64,000 nt of DNA from Pinibacter aurantiacus (lineage in GTDB: Bacteria > Bacteroidota > Bacteroidia > Chitinophagales > Chitinophagaceae). The DNA lies in NCBI RefSeq assembly GCF_019130065.1, contig NZ_JAHSPG010000011.1, positions 179,854 to 243,853 on the forward strand, given 5' to 3'. The notes beneath the pieces are model-generated. The model made no database searches. It was not told the origin of the DNA and worked only from the letters and a program-made list of their open reading frames with translations. This document shows, one piece after another, positions 10,376 through 18,861 of this stretch. A program made the translations under genes and the position numbers. Position 1 is the first letter of the stretch; every line of letters starts with the position of its first letter.

Positions 10376-10607
10376 GCCTCGAAAACTGGGAGATTGATTA
10401 TTAACAAATTTGAGCTTGTTTGAGATAGCTACGACCTTAAAGGGTCTTTAAAAGGGTTTATTTTGATTGAATGTAAATTCATTATTAACTAAGCCTAAAA
10501 ATCAAAAACTATTTGTAGATAACCTGATGAATCTCAATATTTAACACAAAACTCAGACTAGCTGCCGCATTTGGCTATAATTATAGGGTTACTCTACGGC
10601 AATCCCC

Positions 10608-10615
10608 TATCTTTG
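10608..10615 (+). promoter_or_regulatory. -7 element of yidC
   Basis: TATCTTTG lies 20 bases before the ATG at 10636, predicting a leader of about 13 bases. Confidence 0.6.
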
Positions 10616-10635
10616 CACCTCAATTTTTCTAAAAA

Positions 10636-12465
10636 ATGGATCGTAATACTATTATCGGCTTTGTATTATTAGCTGGTTTACTCTTCGCTTATCTTTTTAT
10701 CTCAACTAAGAACACACATGAAATAGAGGCTAAAAAGAAAGCTGTCGAAGATTCAATCGCAAGAGTTGAATTTGCAAAAAAGAAAGCACAAGCGGCTGCA
10801 GATACTACCCACACTTTAACCGCTGCAACTGTAGACAGTGGTTTTAACAGCGCTGCCGCTGTAACAGAACAATTGGTTACCCTGGAAAATGAATTGGTAA
10901 AAGTTGTTCTTACAAGTAAAGGAGGCATTCCTAAAACTGTAGAATTAAAAAAATACAATTCTTTTCAAAACCAACCCGTGAAATTGGTTGATGGCGACAA
11001 AGATGTTATTTCTTATGCCGTTAATGCAAACAATGCGGGCAAACAAACTACTGACCTGTATTTCAAACCGGGTCAGGTTACAAAAGCTGCTGATGGCAGC
11101 CAAACGGTTTCTTTGGTGGTGAATGGTGGTAACGGTGAGGTGATCACGCACCAATACACTTTAAAACCAGATAGCTACTTCATCGACTTCAACATCGGTT
11201 TGCAAGGCGCTGATAAATTGTTATCCCAGAATTCTTTCAATCTTTTCTGGCAATCCCAACTGGTGCAGCAGGAAAAAGATCTGGATTATGAAAAACAACA
11301 ATCCCAATTGTGTTTTGTACAGGATGGCGATTTCGACTATCACAACATCCATTCCACTGATATCAAGAAATTTGAAAAACCAATCAACTGGTTGAGTGCT
11401 AAACAACACTTCTTCAACACCACCCTTATTGCAAAAAATAATTTTGATGGTGGCCAGGTAGATTGGGCAGCTCCAACTTCTGATACAGTGAAAGAACTTT
11501 CTTTGGTGAAAGCCAGCTTCAACACAAAAGTGGCTCCAGGTCGCGATGTTAATATTCCACTGCAATTGTACTACGGACCTAACGACTATAAAATTTTGCG
11601 CAACAGCGGTGTAAAGAAAATGGACAAGATCATTAACCTTGGCCAAAGTCTCTATGCATTCGTTCGTCCGATCAACCAATACATCATCATGCCTGTGTTT
11701 GACTTCTTTAAAGGTTTTGTCAGCAGCTATGGTGTAGTTATTTTGTTGCTTACACTTTTCATCCGTTTGCTTACCTCTCCGCTTGTTTACTCAAGCTACT
11801 TGAGTGGTGCAAAAATGAAGGCGCTACGTCCTGAAATTGACCTTATCAGAAAAAAACACGGTGACGACCAACAGCAATTTGGTATGGAGCAAATGAAATT
11901 GTTCCGTGAAGCAGGTGTGAATCCATTGGGTGGCTGTATTCCGGCACTGTTGCAAATCCCGATCTTCTTTGCGCTGTATAGCTTCTTTAACTCGAATATA
12001 GCACTGCGTGGAGAAAGCTTCCTGTGGGCAAAAGATCTTTCTGTATATGATTCTATCATCAGCTTTGGTGTAAAAATTCCGTTGCTGGGAGATCATATCA
12101 GCTTGTTTACTTTGCTTGCTGTTATTACCAGCTTCCTGATCTCATTGTACGGTATGTCAAACACTCCGGATCAAAATAACCCGGCGCTGAAATACATGCC
12201 TTATATTTTCCCATTCATGCTGTTGTTTATTTTCAATAAACTTCCATCGGCGCTGACATGGTACTATACGGTTTCAAACGTTATTACGCTGATCCTTCAG
12301 TTTGTAATCCAGAATTACATCATCAATCACGAAAAGATCCTGGCAAAACTGGAAGAGAACCGCAAAAAGCCTAAGTCAAAATCCAAATGGCAGGAAAGAA
12401 TGGAACAAATGCAGGAAACGCAGAAAAGAGTGCAGGATATGCAGCAAAAAAATAAAGGAAAATAA
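10636..12465 (+). CDS. yidC: Membrane protein insertase YidC
   Basis: This 609-residue protein has an N-terminal transmembrane helix, a large periplasmic domain (about residues 60-330) and a C-terminal five-helix insertase core starting near GVVILLLTLFIRLLTSPLVY. The conserved cytoplasmic hairpin with GVNPLGGCIPALLQIP is present, as is the positively charged tail. It inserts and folds inner-membrane proteins with or without SecYEG. The architecture is the Gram-negative long form. A short leader and an own promoter precede it and an intrinsic terminator follows. Confidence 0.97.
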   Translation: MDRNTIIGFVLLAGLLFAYLFISTKNTHEIEAKKKAVEDSIARVEFAKKKAQAAADTTHTLTAATVDSGFNSAAAVTEQLVTLENELVKVVLTSKGGIPKTVELKKYNSFQNQPVKLVDGDKDVISYAVNANNAGKQTTDLYFKPGQVTKAADGSQTVSLVVNGGNGEVITHQYTLKPDSYFIDFNIGLQGADKLLSQNSFNLFWQSQLVQQEKDLDYEKQQSQLCFVQDGDFDYHNIHSTDIKKFEKPINWLSAKQHFFNTTLIAKNNFDGGQVDWAAPTSDTVKELSLVKASFNTKVAPGRDVNIPLQLYYGPNDYKILRNSGVKKMDKIINLGQSLYAFVRPINQYIIMPVFDFFKGFVSSYGVVILLLTLFIRLLTSPLVYSSYLSGAKMKALRPEIDLIRKKHGDDQQQFGMEQMKLFREAGVNPLGGCIPALLQIPIFFALYSFFNSNIALRGESFLWAKDLSVYDSIISFGVKIPLLGDHISLFTLLAVITSFLISLYGMSNTPDQNNPALKYMPYIFPFMLLFIFNKLPSALTWYYTVSNVITLILQFVIQNYIINHEKILAKLEENRKKPKSKSKWQERMEQMQETQKRVQDMQQKNKGK

Positions 12466-12484
12466 TAAATCACAGATTTTCAAT

Positions 12485-12530
12485 AAAAAAGACCTTCGTC
12501 GAATTAGAAATTCAGAAGGTCTTTCTTATT
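12485..12530 (+). terminator. Intrinsic terminator after yidC
   Basis: GACCTTC (12491-12497) pairs with GAAGGTC (12515-12521). Flanking A and T runs extend the stem by three bases or more. Confidence 0.8.
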
Positions 12531-12596
12531 TTTAGAAGGCAACTATATACTTATCAACCTCGTCTAAGCAAAAAGGATATCATCCCAGTGATTATC

Positions 12597-13256
12597 ATGA
12601 AAAAAGTAAAAGCTTTAATATCTTTTGTTTTCCTCATTACAACCTTACACTCTGTTGCACAGAAAAAAGTGTCTGACCTTACCCTCGTTTACGATGCCGT
12701 TATCAATACCGGAACATCTGAACCCAAGCTGGCAGATGCTTTTGATGGATCAACCACCACCATATTTTTGAAGTCTAACCTGAGCCGCACCGAAATGGTG
12801 AGCGCACTCGCCTCTTTTACAACCATTTACAACGGACAAACGGGCAATGCTGTCATCCTCGAAGAAGTGAACGGCCAGAAGCTGCTCATTAAAATGAATG
12901 CTGACAACTGGAAGGAAAAGAACAAAAAATATGCAGATATAAAGTTCGTCGACTCTACCGAAACAAAAGTAATTGCCGGATATAAATGTAAAAAAGCAGT
13001 TGCCCAACTCAACGATGGCACCTCTTTCGTGGTGTATTATACCACAGAGATACTTCCAGAAAATATGGATTTCAACTATCAGTTTAGAAATCTGAAGGGC
13101 CTTCCGTTGGCATATGAAGTAACGCAGGGCAATCTCAAAATATCTTACACCGTTTCATCCATAAGTTTGAACCCGGTGCCTTCCTCCAAGTTTGACGTTC
13201 CCAAAAGCGGATACAGGGAAATGACATATGATGAGAGCAAAAAGCTTGGAATGTAA
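12597..13256 (+). CDS. Exported protein, GLPGLI/DUF4412-like
   Basis: This protein of about 219 residues has a signal peptide ending HSVAQ. The ATG at 12597 is preferred over the in-frame GTG at 12588 because it starts at the lysine-rich signal-peptide head. The body is beta-rich and carries the pattern TKVIAGYKCKKAVAQLNDGT followed by FVVYYTTEILPEN. This resembles Bacteroidota exported families (DUF4412, GLPGLI) in which a small molecule-binding beta structure is proposed. Function is unknown. It is flanked by the yidC terminator upstream and about 200 bases without a gene downstream. Confidence 0.7.
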   Translation: MKKVKALISFVFLITTLHSVAQKKVSDLTLVYDAVINTGTSEPKLADAFDGSTTTIFLKSNLSRTEMVSALASFTTIYNGQTGNAVILEEVNGQKLLIKMNADNWKEKNKKYADIKFVDSTETKVIAGYKCKKAVAQLNDGTSFVVYYTTEILPENMDFNYQFRNLKGLPLAYEVTQGNLKISYTVSSISLNPVPSSKFDVPKSGYREMTYDESKKLGM

Positions 13257-13456
13257 GCTGCGTCTCACCTTGTAGCATCTATAAAAAGCTTTATAACTGT
13301 AGAGTCCGTCGCAGGTTGCACTAATTCAGCCTGTTAGCTCGACATGATCTGACCGAAAACACCGGAAAGGCGTATTTTCGAAGCTTATTGATTATCTTTC
13401 TGCAAATAGCATTGCTGTTCGCTATTCATCAACAAAATGCAAGAACCATTTTTGCT

Positions 13457-14083
13457 ATGAAAACGATATTGATTTTGGCGCCTCATACAGATGACGGAGA
13501 GCTGGGTTGTGGTGGAACGATAGCCCGCTACATCAACGAAGGTCATAGGGTTATTTACGCCGCTTTTTCCACGTGTAGCCAATCGCTGCCACAGGGTTTT
13601 GCCCCGGATACCTTAAGAACCGAAGTAACAAATGCGACTGCAGTTTTGGGCATCCTCCCACAAGATCTTATCATTTTCGACTATGAAGTCAGGCGATTTA
13701 AAGAGGCGCGTCAGAACATTTTGGACGACATCGTCTCGCTTAATAAAAAGCATGAAATCGATATGGTATTCGTTCCATCACCCACTGACATCCACCAGGA
13801 CCATGAAGTAATTTATGAAGAGGGATTGCGGGGGTTTAAGAATAAAACCATTTTCGGCTACGAAATGCCATGGAACAATATTTCGTTCAATGCACGATCT
13901 TTCATAAAGCTAAAAAAAGAACATATCGATAAAAAAGTGCTTGCCCTGCAGGAATACGTGTCGCAAAACGGGCGGCCTTATACAAATGAAACATTCATCC
14001 GTTCATTGGCGACTGTGCGCGGCACGCAAATTGGCTGTGAATATGCTGAAGCTTTTGACATCATCCGAATGATAATCAATTAA
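13457..14083 (+). CDS. PIG-L/LmbE family N-acetyl deacetylase
   Basis: The frame extends upstream to 13388, but the ATG at 13457 begins directly at the first beta strand (MKTILILAPHTDDGE), as usual for the family; the protein is then 208 residues. The zinc site is visible as PHTDDGELGCGG and the distal histidines as HQDHEVI. Family enzymes remove acetyl from N-acetylglucosamine-type sugars on lipids or small molecules. It stands 11 bases before an LpxD-like acyltransferase and ahead of two glycosyltransferases. It therefore probably acts on an envelope sugar, possibly exposing an amine for re-acylation. Confidence 0.88.
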   Translation: MKTILILAPHTDDGELGCGGTIARYINEGHRVIYAAFSTCSQSLPQGFAPDTLRTEVTNATAVLGILPQDLIIFDYEVRRFKEARQNILDDIVSLNKKHEIDMVFVPSPTDIHQDHEVIYEEGLRGFKNKTIFGYEMPWNNISFNARSFIKLKKEHIDKKVLALQEYVSQNGRPYTNETFIRSLATVRGTQIGCEYAEAFDIIRMIIN

Positions 14084-14094
14084 AGATTGCGGCA

Positions 14095-15054
14095 ATGCTC
14101 AATAAAGAAATATTGATACAATGTCTGGCTAATGAAAGTGTTGAAACTGTTATTAACGACGATCTGCACATTACAAAGGCATTGCCATTGAACCAGGCAA
14201 ATGACGTCAGTGCTTTAATATGGATCAAGCCGGGAAATATAAATGCAGATTCCGATGTCAAAAATATTCTTGCAGGATTGGTTGTATGTGATGAAGCCAC
14301 CTACAAATTGCTGTCAGCAAAAAATGACCGGTTGAAAAATTTTATCGTCACACAAGATCCTAAACGCGTATTTTCTTTATTGGCAAATATTTTTGTGAAA
14401 CCGAAACATTCGCCGGGCATTCACGCTACAGCCATAGTTCATCCAAATGCGAAACTTGGTAAAGATGTCTACATAGGGCCTCACTCTATTATTGAAGAGT
14501 GCACAATTGGCGACAACACAATAATCTATGGCAATTGCTTTTTATTCTCCAATGTCAGCGTCGGTAAAAATGTAACGATCAATCCCGGGGTTGTTATTGG
14601 AGCTGATGGCTTTGGTTATTCAAGAAATGAAAATGGTGAAGTTGTAAAGTTTCCGCACATAGGAGGTGTTGAGATAATGGACAATGTTGACATTGGTGCA
14701 AACACCTGCATCGACCGAGGGGCTCTGGGAAATACTATTATTCATTCGAATGTAAAAATTGACAACCTCGTGCACATTGCGCACAATGTAGTGATACACG
14801 AAAATGCTTTTATCATTGCAAATGCTATGGTGGGCGGCAGTGCAGAAATTGGCGCAAATGCCTGGGTGGCCCCTTCCACTTCGATCAACCAGCAACTGAG
14901 CGTTGGAGCAAATGCAACGATTGGGACAGGTTCTGTTGTTACTAAAAACGTTCCTGCAAATGAAGTATGGGCGGGCAGTCCGGCACGCAACATGACAGAT
15001 TTTTTGCGTATCCAAAAAAATTTAAAAGATCAGCTAAACGACAATAATGCGTAA
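14095..15054 (+). CDS. LpxD-like left-handed beta-helix N-acyltransferase
   Basis: This 319-residue protein has an N-terminal LpxD-type domain (residues 1-105) and a long hexapeptide-repeat beta helix (about 110-290, e.g. HPNAKLGKDVYIGPHSIIEE). The catalytic His lies in VHIAHNVVI, and the uridine/acyl region ADGFGYSRNENGE matches LpxD. LpxD adds a 3-hydroxyacyl chain to the glucosamine amine of UDP-3-O-acylglucosamine. This copy lies away from lpxC, fabZ and lpxA and directly after a deacetylase. It may thus be a paralogue for another amino sugar rather than the lipid A enzyme. Sequence alone cannot decide. Confidence 0.82.
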   Translation: MLNKEILIQCLANESVETVINDDLHITKALPLNQANDVSALIWIKPGNINADSDVKNILAGLVVCDEATYKLLSAKNDRLKNFIVTQDPKRVFSLLANIFVKPKHSPGIHATAIVHPNAKLGKDVYIGPHSIIEECTIGDNTIIYGNCFLFSNVSVGKNVTINPGVVIGADGFGYSRNENGEVVKFPHIGGVEIMDNVDIGANTCIDRGALGNTIIHSNVKIDNLVHIAHNVVIHENAFIIANAMVGGSAEIGANAWVAPSTSINQQLSVGANATIGTGSVVTKNVPANEVWAGSPARNMTDFLRIQKNLKDQLNDNNA

Positions 15055-15101
15055 CATATGTGAAATGTGCGCTTATTAATCAAGCAACCCTCATTTGATT
15101 T

Positions 15102-16208
15102 GTGAAAAAAAGAATTCTATTTCTTATTGGTGATGATCCTAATTATGATCAGAGAATGCAGAAAATCTGCAGCTCACTGGTCAACAATAATTATGAGGTG
15201 TTACTGGCCGGTATCGCCAAAACAAAGAATGTAAAGCCGTTGATATCACAATCATTTGAGCAGCGCCGATTCAGGGTGTTTTCAAAAACGGGCTTTTTGC
15301 TATTTGCCGAAGTCAACTTTCGTTTATTTTTTAATCTGCTTTTTACCAGATGTGACGCAATTTGTGCGATTGATCTGGACACAATCATGCCGGCTTATTT
15401 TCTTTCTGTAATTAAGGGAAAAAAAAGAATACACGATGCCCACGAGCTTTTCTGTGAAATGCCGAGCGTTGCGCTGAGGCCACGCATTCATAAATTTTGG
15501 AAGCGCGTCGAAAAAACTTTTTTACCAAAGTTCAAAAACGGCTACACGGTAAATGAGAGTCTTGCCAAAGAGTATAACACAATGTATGAACTATCTTATG
15601 AAGTGATAATGAATGCAGCTGTATTGAATCAGGACGATAAGATTGAGGTAGAAAAAGACAACCGTCTACTGCTTTACCAGGGCGCCATTCAGGCTGGAAG
15701 AGGCATTGAATACATTATCCAGGCAATGACGCACTTAGACGCCCACCTTGTTATTTGTGGCAAGGGGGACTATTTTGAAGAAGCAAAACGCCTGACATCG
15801 GCATTGGGGTTGCAAGATAAAATTGAATTTAAAGGATATGTTTTACCTGCAGATTTAAAGTTGATCACACAGAAGGCATTTATTGGTTTAAATACAACGC
15901 TGGCTGAAGGCAAGAGTTACTATCTGTCACTATCTAATCGCACTTTTGATTATATGCATGCACTAACGCCACAGATTGCGATGGACCTGCCTGAATACGC
16001 ACACATTAACAGCGAATTTGAAGTGGCTCTTCTGATAAAAGAGCTATCCGTTGAAAACATTGTTTCCTCTGTCCGGCTTTTAATGCAGGACGAAGCATTA
16101 TACAACCGGTTACAACAGAACTGCAAAAAGGCACGACTGCAATACAATTGGCAACATGAAGAAAAGAAACTGATTTCGTTCTACAACCATTTGTTCAAAG
16201 CCGATTAA
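15102..16208 (+). CDS. Glycosyltransferase, GT4-like (GT-B fold)
   Basis: This 368-residue cytoplasmic protein starts with GTG at 15102 (MKKRILFLIGDDPNYDQRM). The C-terminal nucleotide-sugar domain is recognised by LLYQGAIQAGRGIEYIIQAM, VICGKGDYFEEAKRL and an acidic EGKSYYLSLSNRTFDYM segment equivalent to the EX7E region. It should transfer a sugar to a lipid-linked or envelope acceptor. The deacetylase, LpxD-like and GT39-like neighbours on the same strand suggest a common pathway. Donor and acceptor cannot be read from sequence. Confidence 0.85.
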   Translation: MKKRILFLIGDDPNYDQRMQKICSSLVNNNYEVLLAGIAKTKNVKPLISQSFEQRRFRVFSKTGFLLFAEVNFRLFFNLLFTRCDAICAIDLDTIMPAYFLSVIKGKKRIHDAHELFCEMPSVALRPRIHKFWKRVEKTFLPKFKNGYTVNESLAKEYNTMYELSYEVIMNAAVLNQDDKIEVEKDNRLLLYQGAIQAGRGIEYIIQAMTHLDAHLVICGKGDYFEEAKRLTSALGLQDKIEFKGYVLPADLKLITQKAFIGLNTTLAEGKSYYLSLSNRTFDYMHALTPQIAMDLPEYAHINSEFEVALLIKELSVENIVSSVRLLMQDEALYNRLQQNCKKARLQYNWQHEEKKLISFYNHLFKAD

Positions 16209-16312
16209 AAGCTGATACTACGGTTATAGATACCCCAATTGCATTGATGCACGCTATTCACTTTATTGATTAAATTTACCGTTAAACAATACATTTTTCC
16301 GAACCATAAATT

Positions 16313-17728
16313 ATGATAAAAGCTAAAGAAAATTATGTTTTACCATTAGCCATTATAGCGTTTATAATCGGAAAAATATTTTTACTGCATACGTATTTTT
16401 TTTGGGACAGCACACAGGCGCTGTCTGTTCCTGCTACTTATTTATACGACCACAATTTCAGCAATTTCAATTACCCCAATGGCGTTGCTGATCCGCCGCT
16501 GATTCATTTTATTTTAGCCTTGAGCTGGAAATTTTTTGGACGCAGTCTTGTAACATCCCATGTAGCTCTCGGCCTTTTTTCTATCGGTTGTTTTTACCAG
16601 GTATTCTTGTTTTGCAAAAGAAATGCGTCGGTTAAAATCACTGCTGCTTTTCTTTTTTTGCTGATGATATTAGACGCCTCTTTTTTAACCCAAACATTGT
16701 TGTTGTTTCCGGACATTTTTCTCTTTTTCTTTTCTTTTTTGAGCATTAATCTCTATCAAAAAAATAAGCGGTTTTTGCTATCCTTTTCGCTTCTGTTCTT
16801 GTCGATGTGCAGTCTTCGGGCATTCTCTATTTGCGGAGCAGTTGGCTTAGCCATTTTCTTTTATGAATTGTACATTGATAAAAACAACGCGCCATTACAA
16901 GTTTTCAAAAGATCTATCATTCCGTTTCTTCCCGCGATTGCAGCAATTGTAACATTCTTTGTTTCAAAAAAAATAACTACCGGCTCTTTTTTCATACAAG
17001 ATAACAGTTTATGGAAAGGAAGCTGGGAACTGGTTGGCATTAAACAATTCCTGGGAAATATAAAGGGCGTTATCAGATTCATGCTGGACAATGGAACAAT
17101 TGCAGCGTGGATTGCCTTGATTTTTGCATGGTCCAATGTAAAAGACAAAAAGAAATTTCTGAATGACAACCGTTTTATCATTTATCTTTTTGCTTCGACG
17201 TTATTTGTAATGAGCTTGCTCACACTGCCTTTCACCAATTCATTTGGTAAAAGATATTTCATATTGCCTTGTATATTTCTAAACTTTCTTGCGGGTAAAA
17301 TGGCTTTCGAAGCATTAAGAAGAAGGATGGCAATTGCTGTTTGCGTGCTTATGCTTGCCGGAATGATATCCAGTCATTTCTGGAAATACCCGGAGCGTTT
17401 TTCAACTGCATGGGATTGCAGCCTTGGGCATTTGCCTTATTACAGACTACGGCAACAGGCGATCGATTATGTTAAGCAAAACAATATTGATCCTGCAAGT
17501 ATGAGTTTCTTCTTTCCCGGTGCACAAGCAGGAAAATACATTGAATTAAATGACAGCGAAATGTCTTTTGCTGAATTTGATCTTTCGCAAAACACATATG
17601 CTACCTGCAGTAATATTTCAAACAGGGATATTGCATTGAAGAATGAAATAGTCAATCATTGGCAATTGGTAAAAACGTTTTCCAGTTGCGGTATTTATAT
17701 CAGCATCTATAAGCGCCCCGGTCGGTAG
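16313..17728 (+). CDS. Membrane glycosyltransferase, GT39/ArnT-like
   Basis: This 471-residue protein has about ten transmembrane helices in its first 350 residues and a soluble C-terminal part. The first periplasmic loop FFWDSTQALSVPA, with an acidic residue after an aromatic pair, resembles the PMT/ArnT loop that binds polyprenyl-phosphate sugars. Such enzymes move one sugar from a lipid donor to protein or lipid A at the periplasmic face. It ends 24 bases from the convergent acyltransferase gene and follows the GT4 gene with a 104-base gap. The match is structural rather than by a strong motif. Confidence 0.7.
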   Translation: MIKAKENYVLPLAIIAFIIGKIFLLHTYFFWDSTQALSVPATYLYDHNFSNFNYPNGVADPPLIHFILALSWKFFGRSLVTSHVALGLFSIGCFYQVFLFCKRNASVKITAAFLFLLMILDASFLTQTLLLFPDIFLFFFSFLSINLYQKNKRFLLSFSLLFLSMCSLRAFSICGAVGLAIFFYELYIDKNNAPLQVFKRSIIPFLPAIAAIVTFFVSKKITTGSFFIQDNSLWKGSWELVGIKQFLGNIKGVIRFMLDNGTIAAWIALIFAWSNVKDKKKFLNDNRFIIYLFASTLFVMSLLTLPFTNSFGKRYFILPCIFLNFLAGKMAFEALRRRMAIAVCVLMLAGMISSHFWKYPERFSTAWDCSLGHLPYYRLRQQAIDYVKQNNIDPASMSFFFPGAQAGKYIELNDSEMSFAEFDLSQNTYATCSNISNRDIALKNEIVNHWQLVKTFSSCGIYISIYKRPGR

Positions 17729-17752
17729 CTCCTATGCGACCAAGTGAGTGCG

Positions 17753-18844
17753 TTATACTTGAAGTTTTTGCTTCAAATACTTTGTGAGGGGCTCGTCAAC
17801 CAGCTTAAATCCAATAATTGCTAAAAGATTTAAAGCAATAAATAAGAAAACAATGTTGCTGCTAAACTTCATAAGAATCGCAGTAAAAATACCAACATGA
17901 ATTAGATAGAACACGTAGGAGCTTTGGCCTAATAAAACAAACGCCTTGCCTCCCAAAATTCTGTTTAGCCTTGTATTTTCGGTTATCAAACCCCAGAACA
18001 ATAGCGAGATTCCAAACAGCGGAAGCGTAAAATTATTTAACGTAACACGAATTAAAGTCAACCGGGAAGGATCTTTTACTAGTTCAGCCAGGTAGGCGTA
18101 CACAATTAAATGAACCAGAATAATGGCCAACCCTACATACGTCAATCCAATTTTTCTTTCACTATCTGCACGCTTATTTTTCAACAATAATGCCAGCGCA
18201 ATTCCTACAAAGAATTCGAAGCATCTGCCAAACAATGAGGTTTGAAGCATAAAATCATTGGAACCAAAAAAGCCGTAAAAATCAAAATTCTTGAATACTG
18301 AAACTAACAGCAGGCCGAGGCCAAGCAAGATTGCAGGAATAGCAATAAGATTCCATTTACTTTTCTTCACGCAGAAAAAAAATATCGGCACTAATAAATA
18401 GAACATTTCTACGACCGTTAATGTCCACGTTTGTCCAACTCCGGACAAAAATAAGTCTTTGAAAAAGCCCTTTAATAAACTAATGTTTAAAAGGTACAGT
18501 TTCCAATTTATGTTCATTTGTAAACGAAAGAAAAAGTTTGCAAGAAGCGTCAAGGTGGTAATGCCCCAAAAGAGAGGATATATCCTGACAAATCGGTTTG
18601 CAAAATAATTTCTCCAGCCTTTTTTTTGTGAAGTTTCGTAATATTTATTGGCAACGACAAAACCACTAAGCACAAAAAAAAGAGACAACTCAATATGCAA
18701 TATGTTTAAATCGCGAAAAAAGAAATACAATTGATTATCATAAATAACTTTTCCCCCAAAGGGTGATACGTGCGTAAAAAAAACCAAATAAGCCGCGATA
18801 GCTCTTATTCCCGTCAAAGCGGGAAAATTTGTGCTATTCTTCAT
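17753..18844 (-). CDS. Acyltransferase family 3 (OafA-like) membrane protein
   Basis: This 363-residue protein has about ten transmembrane helices. The N-terminal signature PALTGIRAIAAYLVFFTH contains the conserved Arg and His of the family, and the LSLFFVLSGFVVANKY segment is the classic next motif. It O-acylates sugars of polysaccharide or lipopolysaccharide using a cytoplasmic acyl donor. It follows the PorU-like gene by 17 bases on the same strand, so it may be cotranscribed with the T9SS genes. Its role fits the convergent glycan genes at 13-18 kb. Confidence 0.9.
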   Translation of the reverse strand: MKNSTNFPALTGIRAIAAYLVFFTHVSPFGGKVIYDNQLYFFFRDLNILHIELSLFFVLSGFVVANKYYETSQKKGWRNYFANRFVRIYPLFWGITTLTLLANFFFRLQMNINWKLYLLNISLLKGFFKDLFLSGVGQTWTLTVVEMFYLLVPIFFFCVKKSKWNLIAIPAILLGLGLLLVSVFKNFDFYGFFGSNDFMLQTSLFGRCFEFFVGIALALLLKNKRADSERKIGLTYVGLAIILVHLIVYAYLAELVKDPSRLTLIRVTLNNFTLPLFGISLLFWGLITENTRLNRILGGKAFVLLGQSSYVFYLIHVGIFTAILMKFSSNIVFLFIALNLLAIIGFKLVDEPLTKYLKQKLQV

Positions 18845-18861
18845 AAATCGTTTGTCAACAG

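Larger units (their letters stand above)
10313..10635. other. Divergent promoter region, no gene
   Basis: This 323-base AT-rich gap separates two divergent genes. It holds one -7 element for each direction (separate entries) and nothing else that I can support. Confidence 0.6.
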
